This document shows, piece by piece, positions 17,651 to 28,212 of a DNA stretch of 64,000 bases; position 1 is the stretch's first letter; every line of letters begins with the position of its first letter. Under the pieces are notes generated by a model. That model ran no database searches. It was not told where the DNA came from and worked only from the letters and a program-made list of their open reading frames with translations. The translations under genes and the position numbers were made by a program. Where the stretch lies: NCBI RefSeq assembly GCF_005405265.1, contig NZ_BJDS01000008.1, positions 94,269 through 158,268 of the forward strand. Direction: 5' to 3'. Source of the stretch: Enterococcus songbeiensis (lineage in GTDB: Bacteria > Bacillota > Bacilli > Lactobacillales > Enterococcaceae).

Positions 17651-18946
17651 ATGTTAGAACGATATACAAGACCCGAATTGGGGAAAATTTGGACGGAAGA
17701 GAATCGTTTTCAAGCATGGTTGGAAGTAGAAATTTTAGCCGATGAAGCTTGGGCGGAATTAGGAGAAATTCCTAAAGAGGACGTCAAAAAGATTCGCGAA
17801 AAAGCTTCTTTCGACCCGCAGCGAATCGCAGAAATTGAACAGGAGACTCGCCATGATGTGGTCGCATTTACTCGCGCTGTCTCAGAGTCTTTGGGTGAAG
17901 AACGAAAATGGGTTCACTACGGATTGACTAGTACCGATGTTGTGGATACAGCTTATGGCTATTTAATTAAACAAGCCAATGATCTATTGAGAGCAGATCT
18001 GCAACGGTTTACTGCGATTATTGCTGAAAAAGCGAAAGAACATAAATATACTGTGATGATGGGTCGGACTCATGGTGTACATGCAGAGCCAACAACATTT
18101 GGGTTGAAATTAGCAACTTGGTACTCAGAAATGAAACGCAATATCGAACGTTTTGAACATGCGGCTAAGGGAGTCGAAGCCGGGAAAATTTCCGGTGCAG
18201 TCGGAACTTTCGCTAATATTCCGCCATTTATCGAAAATTATGTGTGTGAACATTTGGGTATTCGACCACAGGAAGTTTCAACCCAAATTTTACCACGGGA
18301 TCTTCATGCGGAATATTTTGCTGCAATGTCTTTGATTGCTACGAGTATTGAGCGTTTTGCGACCGAAATCCGCGGACTGCAAAAATCAGAAACTCGGGAA
18401 GTGGAAGAATTTTTTGCAAAAGGTCAAAAGGGTTCCTCCGCGATGCCTCACAAACGAAATCCAATCGGCTCAGAAAACATGAGCGGGCTTGCACGGGTCA
18501 TTCGCGGGCATATGCTGACGGCTTATGAAGATGTCCCATTATGGCATGAACGGGATATTTCCCATTCTTCTGCTGAGCGGATTATTTTACCGGATACTAC
18601 GATTTTACTGGATTATATGCTGCAACGCTTTGGAAATATCGTAAAAAATCTGACGGTTTTTCCAGAAAATATGAAACGAAATATGGATGCAACTTTTGGA
18701 TTGATTTATAGCCAGCGAGTAATGCTGAAATTGATTGACAATGGCATGACTCGAGAAGAAGCCTATGATTTGGTACAACCTAAAACGGCCTATGCGTGGG
18801 ATCATCAAACGGCTTTTCGTCCGCTTTTAGAAGAAGATGAAGCTGTCACTTCGATTCTAAGCAAAGAAGATTTAGACGACGCCTTTGATTATCACTACCA
18901 TTTGAGAAATGTTGCTACCATTTTTGAACGAGTAGGTTTGGATTAG
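17651..18946 (+). CDS. purB: Adenylosuccinate lyase
   Basis: A 431-residue tetrameric lyase with two roles: SAICAR to AICAR in the main pathway, and adenylosuccinate to AMP. The fumarase-family signature [11 protein letters not shown] lies at about residues 261-271 and supplies the flexible catalytic serine loop. ATG 17651 has AAAGGAGCAG upstream and is 14 nt after purK. It ends the first purine operon, with a terminator after it. Finding purB with purEK while purC and the rest lie in a second operon is notable. Confidence 0.96.
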   Translation: MLERYTRPELGKIWTEENRFQAWLEVEILADEAWAELGEIPKEDVKKIREKASFDPQRIAEIEQETRHDVVAFTRAVSESLGEERKWVHYGLTSTDVVDTAYGYLIKQANDLLRADLQRFTAIIAEKAKEHKYTVMMGRTHGVHAEPTTFGLKLATWYSEMKRNIERFEHAAKGVEAGKISGAVGTFANIPPFIENYVCEHLGIRPQEVSTQILPRDLHAEYFAAMSLIATSIERFATEIRGLQKSETREVEEFFAKGQKGSSAMPHKRNPIGSENMSGLARVIRGHMLTAYEDVPLWHERDISHSSAERIILPDTTILLDYMLQRFGNIVKNLTVFPENMKRNMDATFGLIYSQRVMLKLIDNGMTREEAYDLVQPKTAYAWDHQTAFRPLLEEDEAVTSILSKEDLDDAFDYHYHLRNVATIFERVGLD

Positions 18947-18971
18947 CAGACCATGATTTAAAGATAAACCT

Positions 18972-19048
18972 AAAACAGCCCGAACAATTGAGAATATTCC
19001 AGTCACGTTTTCGTGAGGAGGACTTCTTGATTGTTCGGGCTGTTTTTT
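18972..19048. terminator. Large terminator between purB and the convergent PBP gene
   Basis: AAAACAGCCCGAACAAT pairs with ATTGTTCGGGCTGTTTT, followed by T on the plus strand and preceded by A residues. The 40-nt apical part has an inner CACG-TTTT-CGTG hairpin and the string GAGGACTTCTT (19018-19028), also seen in the terminator at 1288. Confidence 0.88.
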
Positions 19049-21083
19049 ACTCTTGATTAGCCAGTTGTGTTAAAACATCGGCTGCAAGAGCCGTTGCAGA
19101 TTCATTTTCTTGTCGGTCTTCAAGCATAGAAACCATCAAGTAATTGCTGTTTTCTGCATCAAAGGCTAGTAAGAAACTATTTTCCTGTCCTTTTTCGTCT
19201 TGTTTTTCTTTGATTTCTGCTGTTCCAGTTTTGGCAGCAAGAGGGAAACCAAGGGAAGCAAGACTGTGAGCTGTCCCATTTGGATCATTTACTACCGCCT
19301 GTAAATCGGTGACGATTGTAGCGACGGCATCCTTAGAAAGAGATTCCTTCGTTTTTGATTCTGCATTCAGTAGAAGACGAGGATAAACCAAAGTTCCCTG
19401 ATTTGCAAAAACGGAATACATCGCAGCTTGCTGGATAGGTGTGATCAATAGTTGCCCTTGGCCATACCCTGTATCTGCTAAAAGAATTTCTGAATCAAAC
19501 GATTTTTCATTAGAAATTTGCGGCGTTTCCATGGCAATCGGCAGATCCAATTCTTCGCCGAAAATAAATTTATCTAAACCAGCTCGAAATTTTGTTTCAC
19601 CCATTGCTAGCGTTTGCTGTGCCATATAAATATTGTCAGAATACACTAATGCGGTTTCTAAATCGACTTGTGGGACATCAGAGACTCTCGTTACCTGATA
19701 GTCTCCCCACGAATGATCTTTTTGCCATTTTAACCCATCGATTGCTACTGTTTTTTGCGGATCAATCGTGCCGTTTTCTAAGCCGATTCCGGCAGTAATC
19801 GTTTTGAAAGTAGACCCCGGTGCATACCTGGTAGCAAAACGAGATAAAAAGGGTTTTGCTGTATTTTTTTCATAGGCATCGTATTCTGATTGCGAAATAC
19901 CGTGCGTCATTTTGTTTGGATCAAAGCTTGGAGAACTGACCGTAGCTAATAAATCACCTGTTTTTGGTTGTGTGATGACTGTCGAACCGGCTTTATTGTC
20001 TAGTGCTTGGAATGCTGTTTTTTGGAGATCGGCATCGATGGTGAGCTGAATGGTTTCCCCATCTTTTTTAGTTTGTTCCAATAGAATGTCTTTTTCTGTA
20101 CCGTCCTCTTTGGTAATTGCAATCTTTCCACCGTTTTGGCCCCGTAGCTCTTGATCGTAAGCTGCTTCCAGTCCTGAGCGGCCAATTTCTCCAGAACTGC
20201 TTAACTCTGGATTTTTTTCAATGTCTTCTGCTGTGACCGTGCCTAAATACCCAATCAATTGGGCAGCCGCTTCGCCTAGTGGGTAATTTCGCCCGGTGGT
20301 TTCTTGAATGCTGGCACCGGTTGGTAAATCATCTGTTGCACCATCGATAATTTTAAGAGGGACGAAGTAATCTGGTTGGACCCAGGCTTGTTCGATCGCC
20401 TGAGTAATTGTGTCACTTTCAAGGGAAAACTTATCTGCGATAGCTTGAATGTTTTTTTCTTTCTCGGTTCCTTCACCTAACTGATTGGGAACAACACCTA
20501 ATTGCTTTAACGTGGCATTGACAGCTAGGGGTTGGTTGTTTCGATCGACGATTTCGCCGCGCGTGGCATCAGTAACCGAGACGTTTATTTTATCTTTTCC
20601 AGACATTCCCGGAAAAATCAAACTCGGACTCCATTCCAGTTTTGGTTCTTTTTCACTGATATCGATTATCCCTTGATAATTCAAGTCTTTTAACTCACCT
20701 AAAGAGGTAGTCATAGTTAAGGAATAGGAAAATGTATAGGTATCAGCGCTTTTTTCGTTGACTTTGATTTTTTTTGCGACGAGATTGTCGGCACCAATTC
20801 CGGGATAAATCGCTTGGTATTTCTCAACGATTTCTTTTGTAGAAAAATCATTTCGTTTAGTGGTATCTTTTGTCAAAAGTGAAGGCAAAGTATCAAAATC
20901 TTGTTTTTTGAGAGTGGTTAGGTACTTATTTACTAGTTTTTTACTGGCTGTCATTGTTTGATTTTTAGTAAATGCCTGATAAGCAATAAAGCCACCGCCA
21001 CCAAGCACAAGGAGAAGAAGGACTATCAACAGGGGCAGCAGGTTTTTCTTTCTTTTTTGTTCAGAACGTGTCTTTTTTTCCAT
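19047..21083 (-). CDS. Class B low-affinity penicillin-binding protein (PBP4/PBP5/MecA type)
   Basis: A 678-residue peptidoglycan transpeptidase, the same size as enterococcal PBP5. A basic N-terminus and single membrane anchor (residues 12-38) precede a MecA_N/NTF2-like domain (about 43-155), a dimerisation domain and the transpeptidase domain. The active-site motifs are STFK with S424, SDN at 482-484 and KTGT from K618, almost the same spacing as E. faecium PBP5 (422/480/617). Such proteins cause intrinsic tolerance to cephalosporins in enterococci; whether this one has low affinity is inferred. ATG 21083 has GGAGG 7 nt upstream. It lies, unusually, between two purine operons and on the opposite strand. 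Confidence 0.93.
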   Translation of the reverse strand: MEKKTRSEQKRKKNLLPLLIVLLLLVLGGGGFIAYQAFTKNQTMTASKKLVNKYLTTLKKQDFDTLPSLLTKDTTKRNDFSTKEIVEKYQAIYPGIGADNLVAKKIKVNEKSADTYTFSYSLTMTTSLGELKDLNYQGIIDISEKEPKLEWSPSLIFPGMSGKDKINVSVTDATRGEIVDRNNQPLAVNATLKQLGVVPNQLGEGTEKEKNIQAIADKFSLESDTITQAIEQAWVQPDYFVPLKIIDGATDDLPTGASIQETTGRNYPLGEAAAQLIGYLGTVTAEDIEKNPELSSSGEIGRSGLEAAYDQELRGQNGGKIAITKEDGTEKDILLEQTKKDGETIQLTIDADLQKTAFQALDNKAGSTVITQPKTGDLLATVSSPSFDPNKMTHGISQSEYDAYEKNTAKPFLSRFATRYAPGSTFKTITAGIGLENGTIDPQKTVAIDGLKWQKDHSWGDYQVTRVSDVPQVDLETALVYSDNIYMAQQTLAMGETKFRAGLDKFIFGEELDLPIAMETPQISNEKSFDSEILLADTGYGQGQLLITPIQQAAMYSVFANQGTLVYPRLLLNAESKTKESLSKDAVATIVTDLQAVVNDPNGTAHSLASLGFPLAAKTGTAEIKEKQDEKGQENSFLLAFDAENSNYLMVSMLEDRQENESATALAADVLTQLANQE

Positions 21084-21143
21084 AATTGACCTCCAAGTTG
21101 GTATGGTATCTATGATAAGGGAAAAGTTCGTAAAGTTGATAAG

Positions 21144-21176
21144 AAATAAAAAAGAAATCCATAAGAAAATGGATTT
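21144..21176 (-). terminator. Terminator between the small minus gene and the PBP gene
   Basis: On the minus strand AAATCCAT and ATGGATTT pair around TTTTCTT and are followed by CTTTTTTATTT. It separates the transcript of the gene at 21201-21584 from the PBP gene downstream. Confidence 0.7.
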
Positions 21177-21200
21177 CAGCAACGTTATTTTATAAGTAGA

Positions 21201-21584
21201 TTATGCAAGAGCGACCCGCTGATGTGTGTACTGAGAAACTCGCTCTTCCCGCAATGCCTCTAAAAGTAATTCAATGAAAGAAAAATTTTGTTCTTCCAAA
21301 TTATAAAAAACTTGGAAGCGATAGTGATTTTTGAAAATATGTTGCTCGTGAATTTGATGAATAACGAGTTCATCATTTTTTTGATTTTTGAATTGAATTG
21401 TACGTTTGCGGCATTCGCAATGTCGCTGAGAAGCCCGCTTTAATTTACGAAAGGTATAAAACGATGTGTCTTTATTCAGATGGTAGACTTCATCGACCGC
21501 GAGCAAATCATTGAATAATTGAAGTTTATCTTCTACTGACAATGTGGCCAAAAAATACTCAACGTTACTTCGTTGACAATCCAT
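21201..21584 (-). CDS. Hypothetical protein with catabolite-type promoter
   Basis: A 127-residue soluble protein I do not recognise. It is rich in charged and aromatic residues, has a basic Cys/His patch (SQRHCECRKRT near residues 52-62) and ends in LLLEALREERVSQYTHQRVALA. No membrane segment is seen. GAGGAGG 7 nt before ATG 21584 and a clean promoter upstream show that it is a real gene. It is followed by a terminator, so it is a single-gene unit. The Cys/His patch might bind metal or nucleic acid, but there is no second half-site, so that is only a thought. Confidence 0.72.
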   Translation of the reverse strand: MDCQRSNVEYFLATLSVEDKLQLFNDLLAVDEVYHLNKDTSFYTFRKLKRASQRHCECRKRTIQFKNQKNDELVIHQIHEQHIFKNHYRFQVFYNLEEQNFSFIELLLEALREERVSQYTHQRVALA

Positions 21585-21625
21585 GAAACATCCTCCTCAA
21601 AAACTTACCCTGAAATTACACTCTC

Positions 21626-21662
21626 ACTATAGCATTTCAATCCTTATTTGTAAACGTTTTAT
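21626..21662 (-). promoter_or_regulatory. Promoter with overlapping cre-like site
   Basis: On the minus strand TTTACA (21654-21649), a 17-nt spacer and TATAGT (21631-21626), with TGC before the -10, form a strong promoter. AAAACGTTTACA overlaps the -35 and matches 12 of 14 positions of the CcpA cre consensus, so carbon repression is likely. Confidence 0.6.
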
Positions 21663-21710
21663 CAAAAAAATAAATAATAACGAAGAAATCTAACAAGTAA
21701 ATTACGCAAA

Positions 21711-21809
21711 AGACGAACGATTTTAATAAAATAATAATTAATATTCACAGTAACATTGACCACCTTTTGCTAAGTTGTTAAAATAATCACGAGTCAAACA
21801 CGAACGATT
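21711..21809 (+). promoter_or_regulatory. purC promoter with two PurBox-like sites
   Basis: The promoter is TTGACC (21756-21761), a 17-nt spacer and TAAAAT (21779-21784). CGAACGATT occurs at 21714-21722, ending 34 nt before the -35 exactly as at purE and guaC, and again at 21801-21809, about 10-20 nt past the likely transcription start. The downstream copy could serve a different, perhaps repressing, function. Confidence 0.75.
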
Positions 21810-21851
21810 AACTGCATCGTGTGCGAAAATATAAACAAAAGAGGCGTAGGA

Positions 21852-22586
21852 ATGGAAAAAGCGAGTTTAGTTTATGAAGGAAAGGCGAAAAAGCTTTTCT
21901 ACACGGATCAACCAGATGTTTTATGGGTAGAATACTTAGATCAGGCAACTGCATTGAATGGGGCAAAAAAAGACATCGTCGTGGGAAAAGGAACCTTGAA
22001 CAATCAGATTACGGGTTTGGTTTTTCAATGGCTGAAGGAGGAAGGAATTCCTTCGCATTTTGTTGGCAATTTATCTAAAACCGAACAATTAGTGAAAAAA
22101 GTCGAGATTATTCCACTTGAAATTGTCGTTCGTAATTATGCTGCAGGAAGTTTCACCAAACGATTTGCCCTTTCAGAAGGAACACCTTTAGATTTTCCAA
22201 TCGTTGAGTTTTATTACAAGAATGATGGGTTGGATGATCCGTTTATCAATGACGAGCATGTTCGGTTACTGAAATTGGCAACCGGAAAAGAAATCAATGA
22301 TATTAAACATTTGGCACAGAAATTAAATCATGCATTGCAAAAATTATTTTCTGAGATCAATATTCAATTGATTGATTTTAAAATTGAAGTCGGTCGAACA
22401 GCAAACGGAAAGATTTTATTGGCAGATGAAATCACCCCGGATACCTGTCGTCTTTGGGATTTGCAAACACAAAATCATTTAGATAAAGATATCTATCGTC
22501 GAGAATTAGGAGATTTGGTTCCAGTTTATCAAGAAGTATTAAATCGTTTAGAAAAATTCAGTGAAGGAGTGTCACCATGTATTTAG
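21852..22586 (+). CDS. purC: Phosphoribosylaminoimidazole-succinocarboxamide synthase
   Basis: A 244-residue SAICAR synthetase that joins aspartate to CAIR with ATP. It shows the opening LVYEGKAKKLFYT (ATP loop), the block EIVVRNYAAGS and the closing ADEITPDTCRLWD. Length is typical of the bacterial single-domain form. I take ATG 21852, with GAGG 7 nt upstream; an in-frame GTG at 21819 adds residues not seen in the family. It leads the second purine operon purCSQLFMNHD and overlaps purS by 10 nt. Confidence 0.97.
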   Translation: MEKASLVYEGKAKKLFYTDQPDVLWVEYLDQATALNGAKKDIVVGKGTLNNQITGLVFQWLKEEGIPSHFVGNLSKTEQLVKKVEIIPLEIVVRNYAAGSFTKRFALSEGTPLDFPIVEFYYKNDGLDDPFINDEHVRLLKLATGKEINDIKHLAQKLNHALQKLFSEINIQLIDFKIEVGRTANGKILLADEITPDTCRLWDLQTQNHLDKDIYRRELGDLVPVYQEVLNRLEKFSEGVSPCI

Positions 22587-22831
22587 TGAAAGTCTATGTT
22601 ACTTACAAAGATTCCGTTTTGGATCCTCAAGGAGAAGCCGTAAAAGGAGCCGTTCATCGTTTGGGGTACGAAGAAATTACCGAAATACGAATGGGGAAAT
22701 ATTTTGAAATCAAAGTCGCTTCGTCCAATCGCCCTGTGGAAATCGCTATTGAAGAAATCTGCGATAAATTATTAGCAAATGTCACGATGGAAAGCTATCG
22801 GTTTGAAATCATCACGTTGGAGGAAAAGTAA
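22577..22831 (+). CDS. purS: Phosphoribosylformylglycinamidine synthase subunit PurS
   Basis: An 84-residue subunit that bridges PurL and PurQ in the three-part FGAM synthase used by Gram-positives and archaea. The motifs [17 protein letters not shown] and [12 protein letters not shown] are diagnostic. It starts inside the end of purC, with GAAGGAG just upstream, and is followed after one base by purQ. Confidence 0.96.
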   Translation: MYLVKVYVTYKDSVLDPQGEAVKGAVHRLGYEEITEIRMGKYFEIKVASSNRPVEIAIEEICDKLLANVTMESYRFEIITLEEK

Positions 22832-22832
22832 A

Positions 22833-23513
22833 ATGAGATTTGCAGTCATTGTTTTTCCCGGTTCAAATTGCGACAAGGATCTTCTCTGGGCGGTACAAGA
22901 CATCATGGGACAGGAAGCTGCTTATGTTCGTCATGATGCCGAATCACTGGTTGGCTTTGATGGTGTGTTGCTGCCGGGAGGATTTTCTTATGGTGATTAT
23001 TTACGCTGTGGCGCCATTGCCCGGTTTGCACCGATTATGCAGGAAGTTATTCGTTTTGCTGAAGAAGGAAAACCGGTCTTTGGTACTTGCAATGGGTTTC
23101 AATTGTTGACAGAAGCTGGACTTTTACCAGGCGCTTTACGAAAAAATGATTCCTTACATTTTATTTGCAAGACCGTTTCTTTAGAAGTGAATCCCAATAC
23201 ACCATTTACTTCAGAATATGAAGAGAAAACAGAGATTCATTTGCCAGTAGCCCATGGGGAAGGCAATTACTATTGTGATGCGGAAACCTTGCAACAATTA
23301 CAAGACAACAATCAAATCGTCTTTACTTACAAAAATGAAAACATCAACGGCAGCGTAGCAAATATTGCCGGAATTTGTAATGAGGCGGGGAATGTTTTGG
23401 GTATGATGCCTCACCCTGAACGAGCCGTGGAGGACCTTTTAGGTTCTGAGGATGGCAAAAAGTTCTTTGCTTCAATTATTAAAAACTTTGGAAAGGTGCC
23501 GATGAATCAATGA
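22833..23513 (+). CDS. purQ: Phosphoribosylformylglycinamidine synthase subunit PurQ
   Basis: A 226-residue class I glutamine amidotransferase that supplies ammonia to PurL. The nucleophile is C86 in FGTCNGFQ, and the His-x-Glu pair is in [10 protein letters not shown] near the C-terminus. ATG 22833 has TGGAGG 14 nt upstream, overlapping the end of purS. The stop overlaps the purL start as ATGA. Confidence 0.97.
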   Translation: MRFAVIVFPGSNCDKDLLWAVQDIMGQEAAYVRHDAESLVGFDGVLLPGGFSYGDYLRCGAIARFAPIMQEVIRFAEEGKPVFGTCNGFQLLTEAGLLPGALRKNDSLHFICKTVSLEVNPNTPFTSEYEEKTEIHLPVAHGEGNYYCDAETLQQLQDNNQIVFTYKNENINGSVANIAGICNEAGNVLGMMPHPERAVEDLLGSEDGKKFFASIIKNFGKVPMNQ

Positions 23514-25729
23514 TAACTATGACTGAACCAACACCTGAATGGATCAAAGAAGAAAAGACCTATCTCAACTGGGGATTGTCGGAAGAAGAATACCAGTTGA
23601 TTGAGAAAATTTTGGGTCGTTTACCAAATTACACAGAAACTGGTTTATTTTCTGTCATGTGGAGTGAGCATTGTTCCTACAAAAACTCCAAACCAGTTTT
23701 GAGAAAATTTCCCACGGATGGTCCACAAGTATTGCAAGGTCCTGGAGAAGGTGCAGGCATCGTTGATATCGGTGATGGTCAGGCAGTTGTTTTTAAAGCG
23801 GAAAGTCATAATCATCCATCTGCTGTTGAACCATACGAAGGGGCGGCAACAGGTGTTGGCGGGATTATTCGGGATATTTTCAGCATGGGGGCCCGACCAA
23901 TCGCTATTTTGGATTCTTTGCGGTTTGGTGAATTGACCAACTCACGAACAAAGTATTTATTGGAAGAAATCGTTGCCGGAATCAGTGGGTATGGCAATTG
24001 TATCGGTATTCCGACAGTTGGCGGCGAAATCAGTTTTGATTCTTGCTATGAAGGCAATCCGCTGGTCAATGCCATGTGTGTTGGATTGATTGAGCACAAA
24101 GATATTCAAAAGGGTCAGGCAAAAGGTGTTGGAAATACTATTATGTACGTCGGGGCAAAAACTGGTCGTGATGGGATTCATGGTGCGACATTTGCTTCGG
24201 AAGAATTTGTTGAAGGGGAAGAACAGCAACGTTCTGCCGTTCAAGTCGGTGACCCCTTCATGGAAAAACTATTGCTGGAAGCCTGTTTGGAATTGATTTT
24301 AGATCATGCGGATATTTTAGTGGGAATTCAAGACATGGGAGCAGCAGGATTGGTTTCATCTAGTTCTGAAATGGCATCGAAAGCTGGTTCCGGGTTAAAA
24401 CTATTTTTAGATGATGTTCCTCAACGGGAAAGCGAAATGACACCATATGAAATGATGCTCTCTGAATCGCAAGAACGTATGTTGATTTGTGTCAAACAAG
24501 GACATGAAGAAGAAGTCGTTGCCTTATTTCGCAAGTACGATTTAGAGGCGGTATCGATTGGTGAAGTAACTGATGACGGTATGTATCGTCTTTACCATAA
24601 AGGGCATTTAGTCGCTGATCTTCCAGTTGATGCCTTAGCAGAGGATGCACCGGTTTATCAGAAGGAGCGAAAAGAACCTGCCCGTATCAGCGCTTTTCAA
24701 AAAATTCCCGATTTTTATCCAGTAATTTCTGATGGGGCTGCTACTTATTTAGAGTTGCTTCGTCAACCAACCATCGCATCAAAAAAATCAATTTATGAAA
24801 CGTATGATAGTCAAGTTTTAACTAATACCGTTGTGGCACCGGGAAGTGATGGTGCAGTATTACGAATTCGTGGAACAAATAAAGCGCTGGCGATGACCAC
24901 CGACTGCAATGGTCGGTATCTCTATTTGAATCCTGAAATCGGCGGACAGATGGCTGTAGCAGAAGCTGCTAGAAATATTGTTGCCAGCGGTGGAAAACCA
25001 TTAGCAATCACTGACTGCCTAAATTACGGGTCCCCAGATAAACCAGAAGGCTTTTGGGAGTTGTGGACTTCGGCCGATGGTATTGCAAAAGCCTGTGAAG
25101 TTTTAGAAACTCCAGTGATTTCGGGGAATGTTTCTTTATACAATGAAACAAATGGCCGCAGTGTTTACCCAACTCCTGTAATCGGAATGGTCGGACTGAT
25201 TGAAAATGTAGCCGACATTACAACGCAGGAATTTAAGAAAGTTGGAGATTTGATTTACGTTCTTGGCGATACACAAGCTGATTTTAATGGGTCAGAAATT
25301 CAAAAATTGCAAATCGGGAAAATTGAGGGGAAATTGATGGCCTTTGATTTAGCCGTTGAAAAGAAAAATCAAGAAATTCTTTTAGCTGCTATTCAGGCAG
25401 GATTGATTGCAAGTGCCCACGATTGTTCAGAGGGGGGTCTAGCTGTTGCACTTGCAGAAGCTGCTTTTCCAAATGAATTTGGGATTGATGTAACCTTGAC
25501 TTTCCCTAAAGAATGGTTATTTTCTGAAACTCAATCTCGCTTCGTTCTTTCAGTAAAACCAGAAAGACAACAAGCCTTTGAAAAAATGGTCGGTTCATTC
25601 GCAACAGCAATCGGTGTTGTGACAGATGACGCCATCTTGAAGGTTCAATTAAGGGACGACAAAATTCAGTTACCAACGAAAATGGCAAAAGAAGCCTGGG
25701 AGGAAGCCATTCCATGTCTTATGAAGTAA
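23510..25729 (+). CDS. purL: Phosphoribosylformylglycinamidine synthase subunit PurL
   Basis: A 739-residue small-type PurL that converts FGAR to FGAM using ATP and ammonia passed on from PurQ. It contains two PurM-like ATP-binding halves. The first has the catalytic histidine in [11 protein letters not shown] and the metal block [20 protein letters not shown]; the second ends with the [16 protein letters not shown] block. Length fits the PurSLQ system. An alternative ATG lies at 23519. It overlaps purQ by 4 nt and purF by 16 nt. Confidence 0.97.
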   Translation: MITMTEPTPEWIKEEKTYLNWGLSEEEYQLIEKILGRLPNYTETGLFSVMWSEHCSYKNSKPVLRKFPTDGPQVLQGPGEGAGIVDIGDGQAVVFKAESHNHPSAVEPYEGAATGVGGIIRDIFSMGARPIAILDSLRFGELTNSRTKYLLEEIVAGISGYGNCIGIPTVGGEISFDSCYEGNPLVNAMCVGLIEHKDIQKGQAKGVGNTIMYVGAKTGRDGIHGATFASEEFVEGEEQQRSAVQVGDPFMEKLLLEACLELILDHADILVGIQDMGAAGLVSSSSEMASKAGSGLKLFLDDVPQRESEMTPYEMMLSESQERMLICVKQGHEEEVVALFRKYDLEAVSIGEVTDDGMYRLYHKGHLVADLPVDALAEDAPVYQKERKEPARISAFQKIPDFYPVISDGAATYLELLRQPTIASKKSIYETYDSQVLTNTVVAPGSDGAVLRIRGTNKALAMTTDCNGRYLYLNPEIGGQMAVAEAARNIVASGGKPLAITDCLNYGSPDKPEGFWELWTSADGIAKACEVLETPVISGNVSLYNETNGRSVYPTPVIGMVGLIENVADITTQEFKKVGDLIYVLGDTQADFNGSEIQKLQIGKIEGKLMAFDLAVEKKNQEILLAAIQAGLIASAHDCSEGGLAVALAEAAFPNEFGIDVTLTFPKEWLFSETQSRFVLSVKPERQQAFEKMVGSFATAIGVVTDDAILKVQLRDDKIQLPTKMAKEAWEEAIPCLMK

Positions 25730-27153
25730 AAAGCTTAAATGAGGAGTGCGGAATCTTTGGTGTGTGGGGGCATGCCGATGCAGCTCGGGTGACATATTTT
25801 GGTTTGCACAGTTTACAACATCGTGGGCAAGAAGGCGCAGGAATTGTTGCGAATAAAAACGGCAAGCTGAAAGGGCATCGAGACTTAGGTCTGCTATCCG
25901 AAGTTTTCAGAGATGACCGACAACTGGCTTGCCTGGAGGGAGAAGGAGCCATCGGACATGTGCGCTATGCTACTGCGGGAAATGGTAGTGTAGACAACAT
26001 CCAGCCTTTTCTTTTCAAATTTTATGATTGCCAAATTGGTTTAGCCCACAATGGTAATCTGACGAATGCACGGAGTTTGCGGACTGATTTAGAAGCAAAC
26101 GGTGCGATTTTCCATTCTAATTCAGATACAGAATTATTGATGCATTTACTTCGACGCAGCAAGCAAACCACTTTTTTAGAACAACTGAAAGAAGCTCTAA
26201 ACCAAGTGAAGGGCGGTTTTGCTTATCTTTTAATAAAAGAAGACTGTCTGATCGCAGCGTTAGATCCTAATGGCTTTCGTCCTTTAGCAATTGGTCAAAT
26301 GAAAAATGGTGCGTACGTGGTTGCTTCTGAAACCTGTGCATTAGAAGTGATTGGTGCGTCCTTTGTACGGGATGTCCAACCAGGAGAAATCGTGACGATT
26401 AATGATCAAGGTATTCACATCACCACTTATACAACAGAAACGCAACCAGCAATCTGTGCGATGGAGTATATCTATTTTGCTCGTCCGGATTCAAATATCG
26501 CGGGTGTCAATGTTCATACTGCTAGAAAAAACATGGGTAGACGTTTAGCAAAAGAAGCACCAGTGGAAGCTGACATGGTAATTGGTGTTCCCAATTCCTC
26601 TTTATCGGCAGCAAGCGGCTATGCAGAAGCGTCGGGAATTCCCTATGAGCTTGGTTTGGTAAAAAATCAATACATTGCCCGAACGTTTATTCAACCTACA
26701 CAGGAATTGCGAGAACAAGGAGTGCGCATGAAACTTTCTGCTGTACGGGGAGTCGTTGAGGGAAAAAGGGTAATCATGGTAGATGATTCCATTGTCAGAG
26801 GAACCACAAGTCGTCGAATCGTGCAACTGCTAAAAGAGGCTGGAGCAAAAGAAGTTCACGTGCGAATTGCTTCTCCGCCATTGAAATATCCTTGTTTTTA
26901 CGGAATCGACATTCAAACCCGCAAAGAATTGATTGCGGCCAATCATTCCATTACTGAGATTCAGCAATGTATTGGGGCAGATTCGTTGAGCTTTTTAAGT
27001 GAACAGGGCTTGATTGACGCCATCGGCTTGAACTTTGATGCTCCTTATACCGGCTTGTGTATGGCCTATTTTAACGGGGATTACCCAACGCCGTTGTACG
27101 ATTATGAAGAAAAATATCTTGCATCGCTGAAAGAACAGACATCATTTTTTTAA
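25714..27153 (+). CDS. purF: Amidophosphoribosyltransferase
   Basis: A 479-residue enzyme that makes phosphoribosylamine from PRPP and glutamine, the first committed step. An 11-residue propeptide precedes the Ntn nucleophile C12 in [11 protein letters not shown]. The C-terminal transferase domain has the PRPP loop [14 protein letters not shown]. Of the four cysteines that hold the 4Fe-4S cluster in B. subtilis PurF, three appear conserved by eye (ICAMEY, YPCFYG, LCMAYF), while the CxxC partner position is Thr (TGLC), so the cluster may be absent or altered. Such proteins are feedback-inhibited by purine nucleotides. Confidence 0.96.
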   Translation: MSYEVKSLNEECGIFGVWGHADAARVTYFGLHSLQHRGQEGAGIVANKNGKLKGHRDLGLLSEVFRDDRQLACLEGEGAIGHVRYATAGNGSVDNIQPFLFKFYDCQIGLAHNGNLTNARSLRTDLEANGAIFHSNSDTELLMHLLRRSKQTTFLEQLKEALNQVKGGFAYLLIKEDCLIAALDPNGFRPLAIGQMKNGAYVVASETCALEVIGASFVRDVQPGEIVTINDQGIHITTYTTETQPAICAMEYIYFARPDSNIAGVNVHTARKNMGRRLAKEAPVEADMVIGVPNSSLSAASGYAEASGIPYELGLVKNQYIARTFIQPTQELREQGVRMKLSAVRGVVEGKRVIMVDDSIVRGTTSRRIVQLLKEAGAKEVHVRIASPPLKYPCFYGIDIQTRKELIAANHSITEIQQCIGADSLSFLSEQGLIDAIGLNFDAPYTGLCMAYFNGDYPTPLYDYEEKYLASLKEQTSFF

Positions 27154-27165
27154 AGGAGAGATTAC

Positions 27166-28212
27166 GTGACAAACGCATACGCGAAAGCTGGGGTAGATGT
27201 GGAAGCCGGCTATGAAGTGGTTGAACGAATCAAAAAACATGTAGAAAAAACAAAAAGACTCGGTGTGATGGGAAGTCTGGGTGGCTTTGGCGGTTGTTTT
27301 GATCTTTCCGCACTTTCTGTGAAAGAACCGGTATTGGTTTCTGGAACGGATGGCGTCGGAACGAAATTGCTGGTTGCCATTCAAGAAGGTAAACATGATA
27401 CGATTGGCATTGATTGTGTTGCCATGTGTGTGAATGATATCGTGGCACAAGGAGCAGAACCATTGTATTTTCTAGACTATATTGCTACCGGAAAAAATCA
27501 GCCCGCTCGATTGGAACAAGTGGTAGCGGGGGTTGCTGAGGGCTGTCTACAGGCTGGCGCAGCTTTGATTGGCGGTGAAACAGCAGAAATGCCTGGAATG
27601 TACGGTGAGGGAGAATACGATTTGGCTGGTTTTGCTGTTGGTATCGCTGAAAAAAGTCAGTTGATTACTGGGGAAACTATCCAAGCCGGTGATTATTTAG
27701 TTGGACTACCCTCATCAGGAATCCATTCCAACGGCTATTCACTGGTTCGGAAAATCTTTTTTGACGACCATCATTTTTCAGGAAGCCAGCAGTTACCAGA
27801 ATTAGGAAATGAATCACTGGGGACTGTTTTATTGACGCCAACAAAAATTTATGTGAAGGCGTTATTGCCATTAATTAAAGAACAACTGGTTGCCGGTGTC
27901 GCCCATATTACTGGGGGAGGTTTTGTTGAAAATATTCCTCGAATGCTGCCGGAAAATTTATCGGCTGAAATGGAAAAAGGAACTTGGCCGGTATTACCGA
28001 TTTTTCATGTCCTAAAAAAATACGGTGAATTGTCAGAAGCGGAAATGTATGAAATTTTTAATATGGGTATCGGAATGGTTTTAGCTGTTACGCCAGAAAA
28101 CCTTGCGAAAGTTCAAGCGTCCTTGCTGAAATCAGGGGAAGAAAGTTTTGTCATCGGAAAAGTTGTTCCTAAGAAAAAGGACGCAGTAGTGGTGAAAGGA
28201 TCAACAGAATGA
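27166..28212 (+). CDS. purM: Phosphoribosylformylglycinamidine cyclo-ligase
   Basis: A 348-residue AIR synthetase that closes the imidazole ring of FGAM using ATP. It opens with [13 protein letters not shown] and has the metal/ATP block [11 protein letters not shown] and the motif [10 protein letters not shown]. The GTG start has AAAGGAGAG at the right spacing, 12 nt past purF. It overlaps purN by 4 nt. Confidence 0.97.
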   Translation: MTNAYAKAGVDVEAGYEVVERIKKHVEKTKRLGVMGSLGGFGGCFDLSALSVKEPVLVSGTDGVGTKLLVAIQEGKHDTIGIDCVAMCVNDIVAQGAEPLYFLDYIATGKNQPARLEQVVAGVAEGCLQAGAALIGGETAEMPGMYGEGEYDLAGFAVGIAEKSQLITGETIQAGDYLVGLPSSGIHSNGYSLVRKIFFDDHHFSGSQQLPELGNESLGTVLLTPTKIYVKALLPLIKEQLVAGVAHITGGGFVENIPRMLPENLSAEMEKGTWPVLPIFHVLKKYGELSEAEMYEIFNMGIGMVLAVTPENLAKVQASLLKSGEESFVIGKVVPKKKDAVVVKGSTE

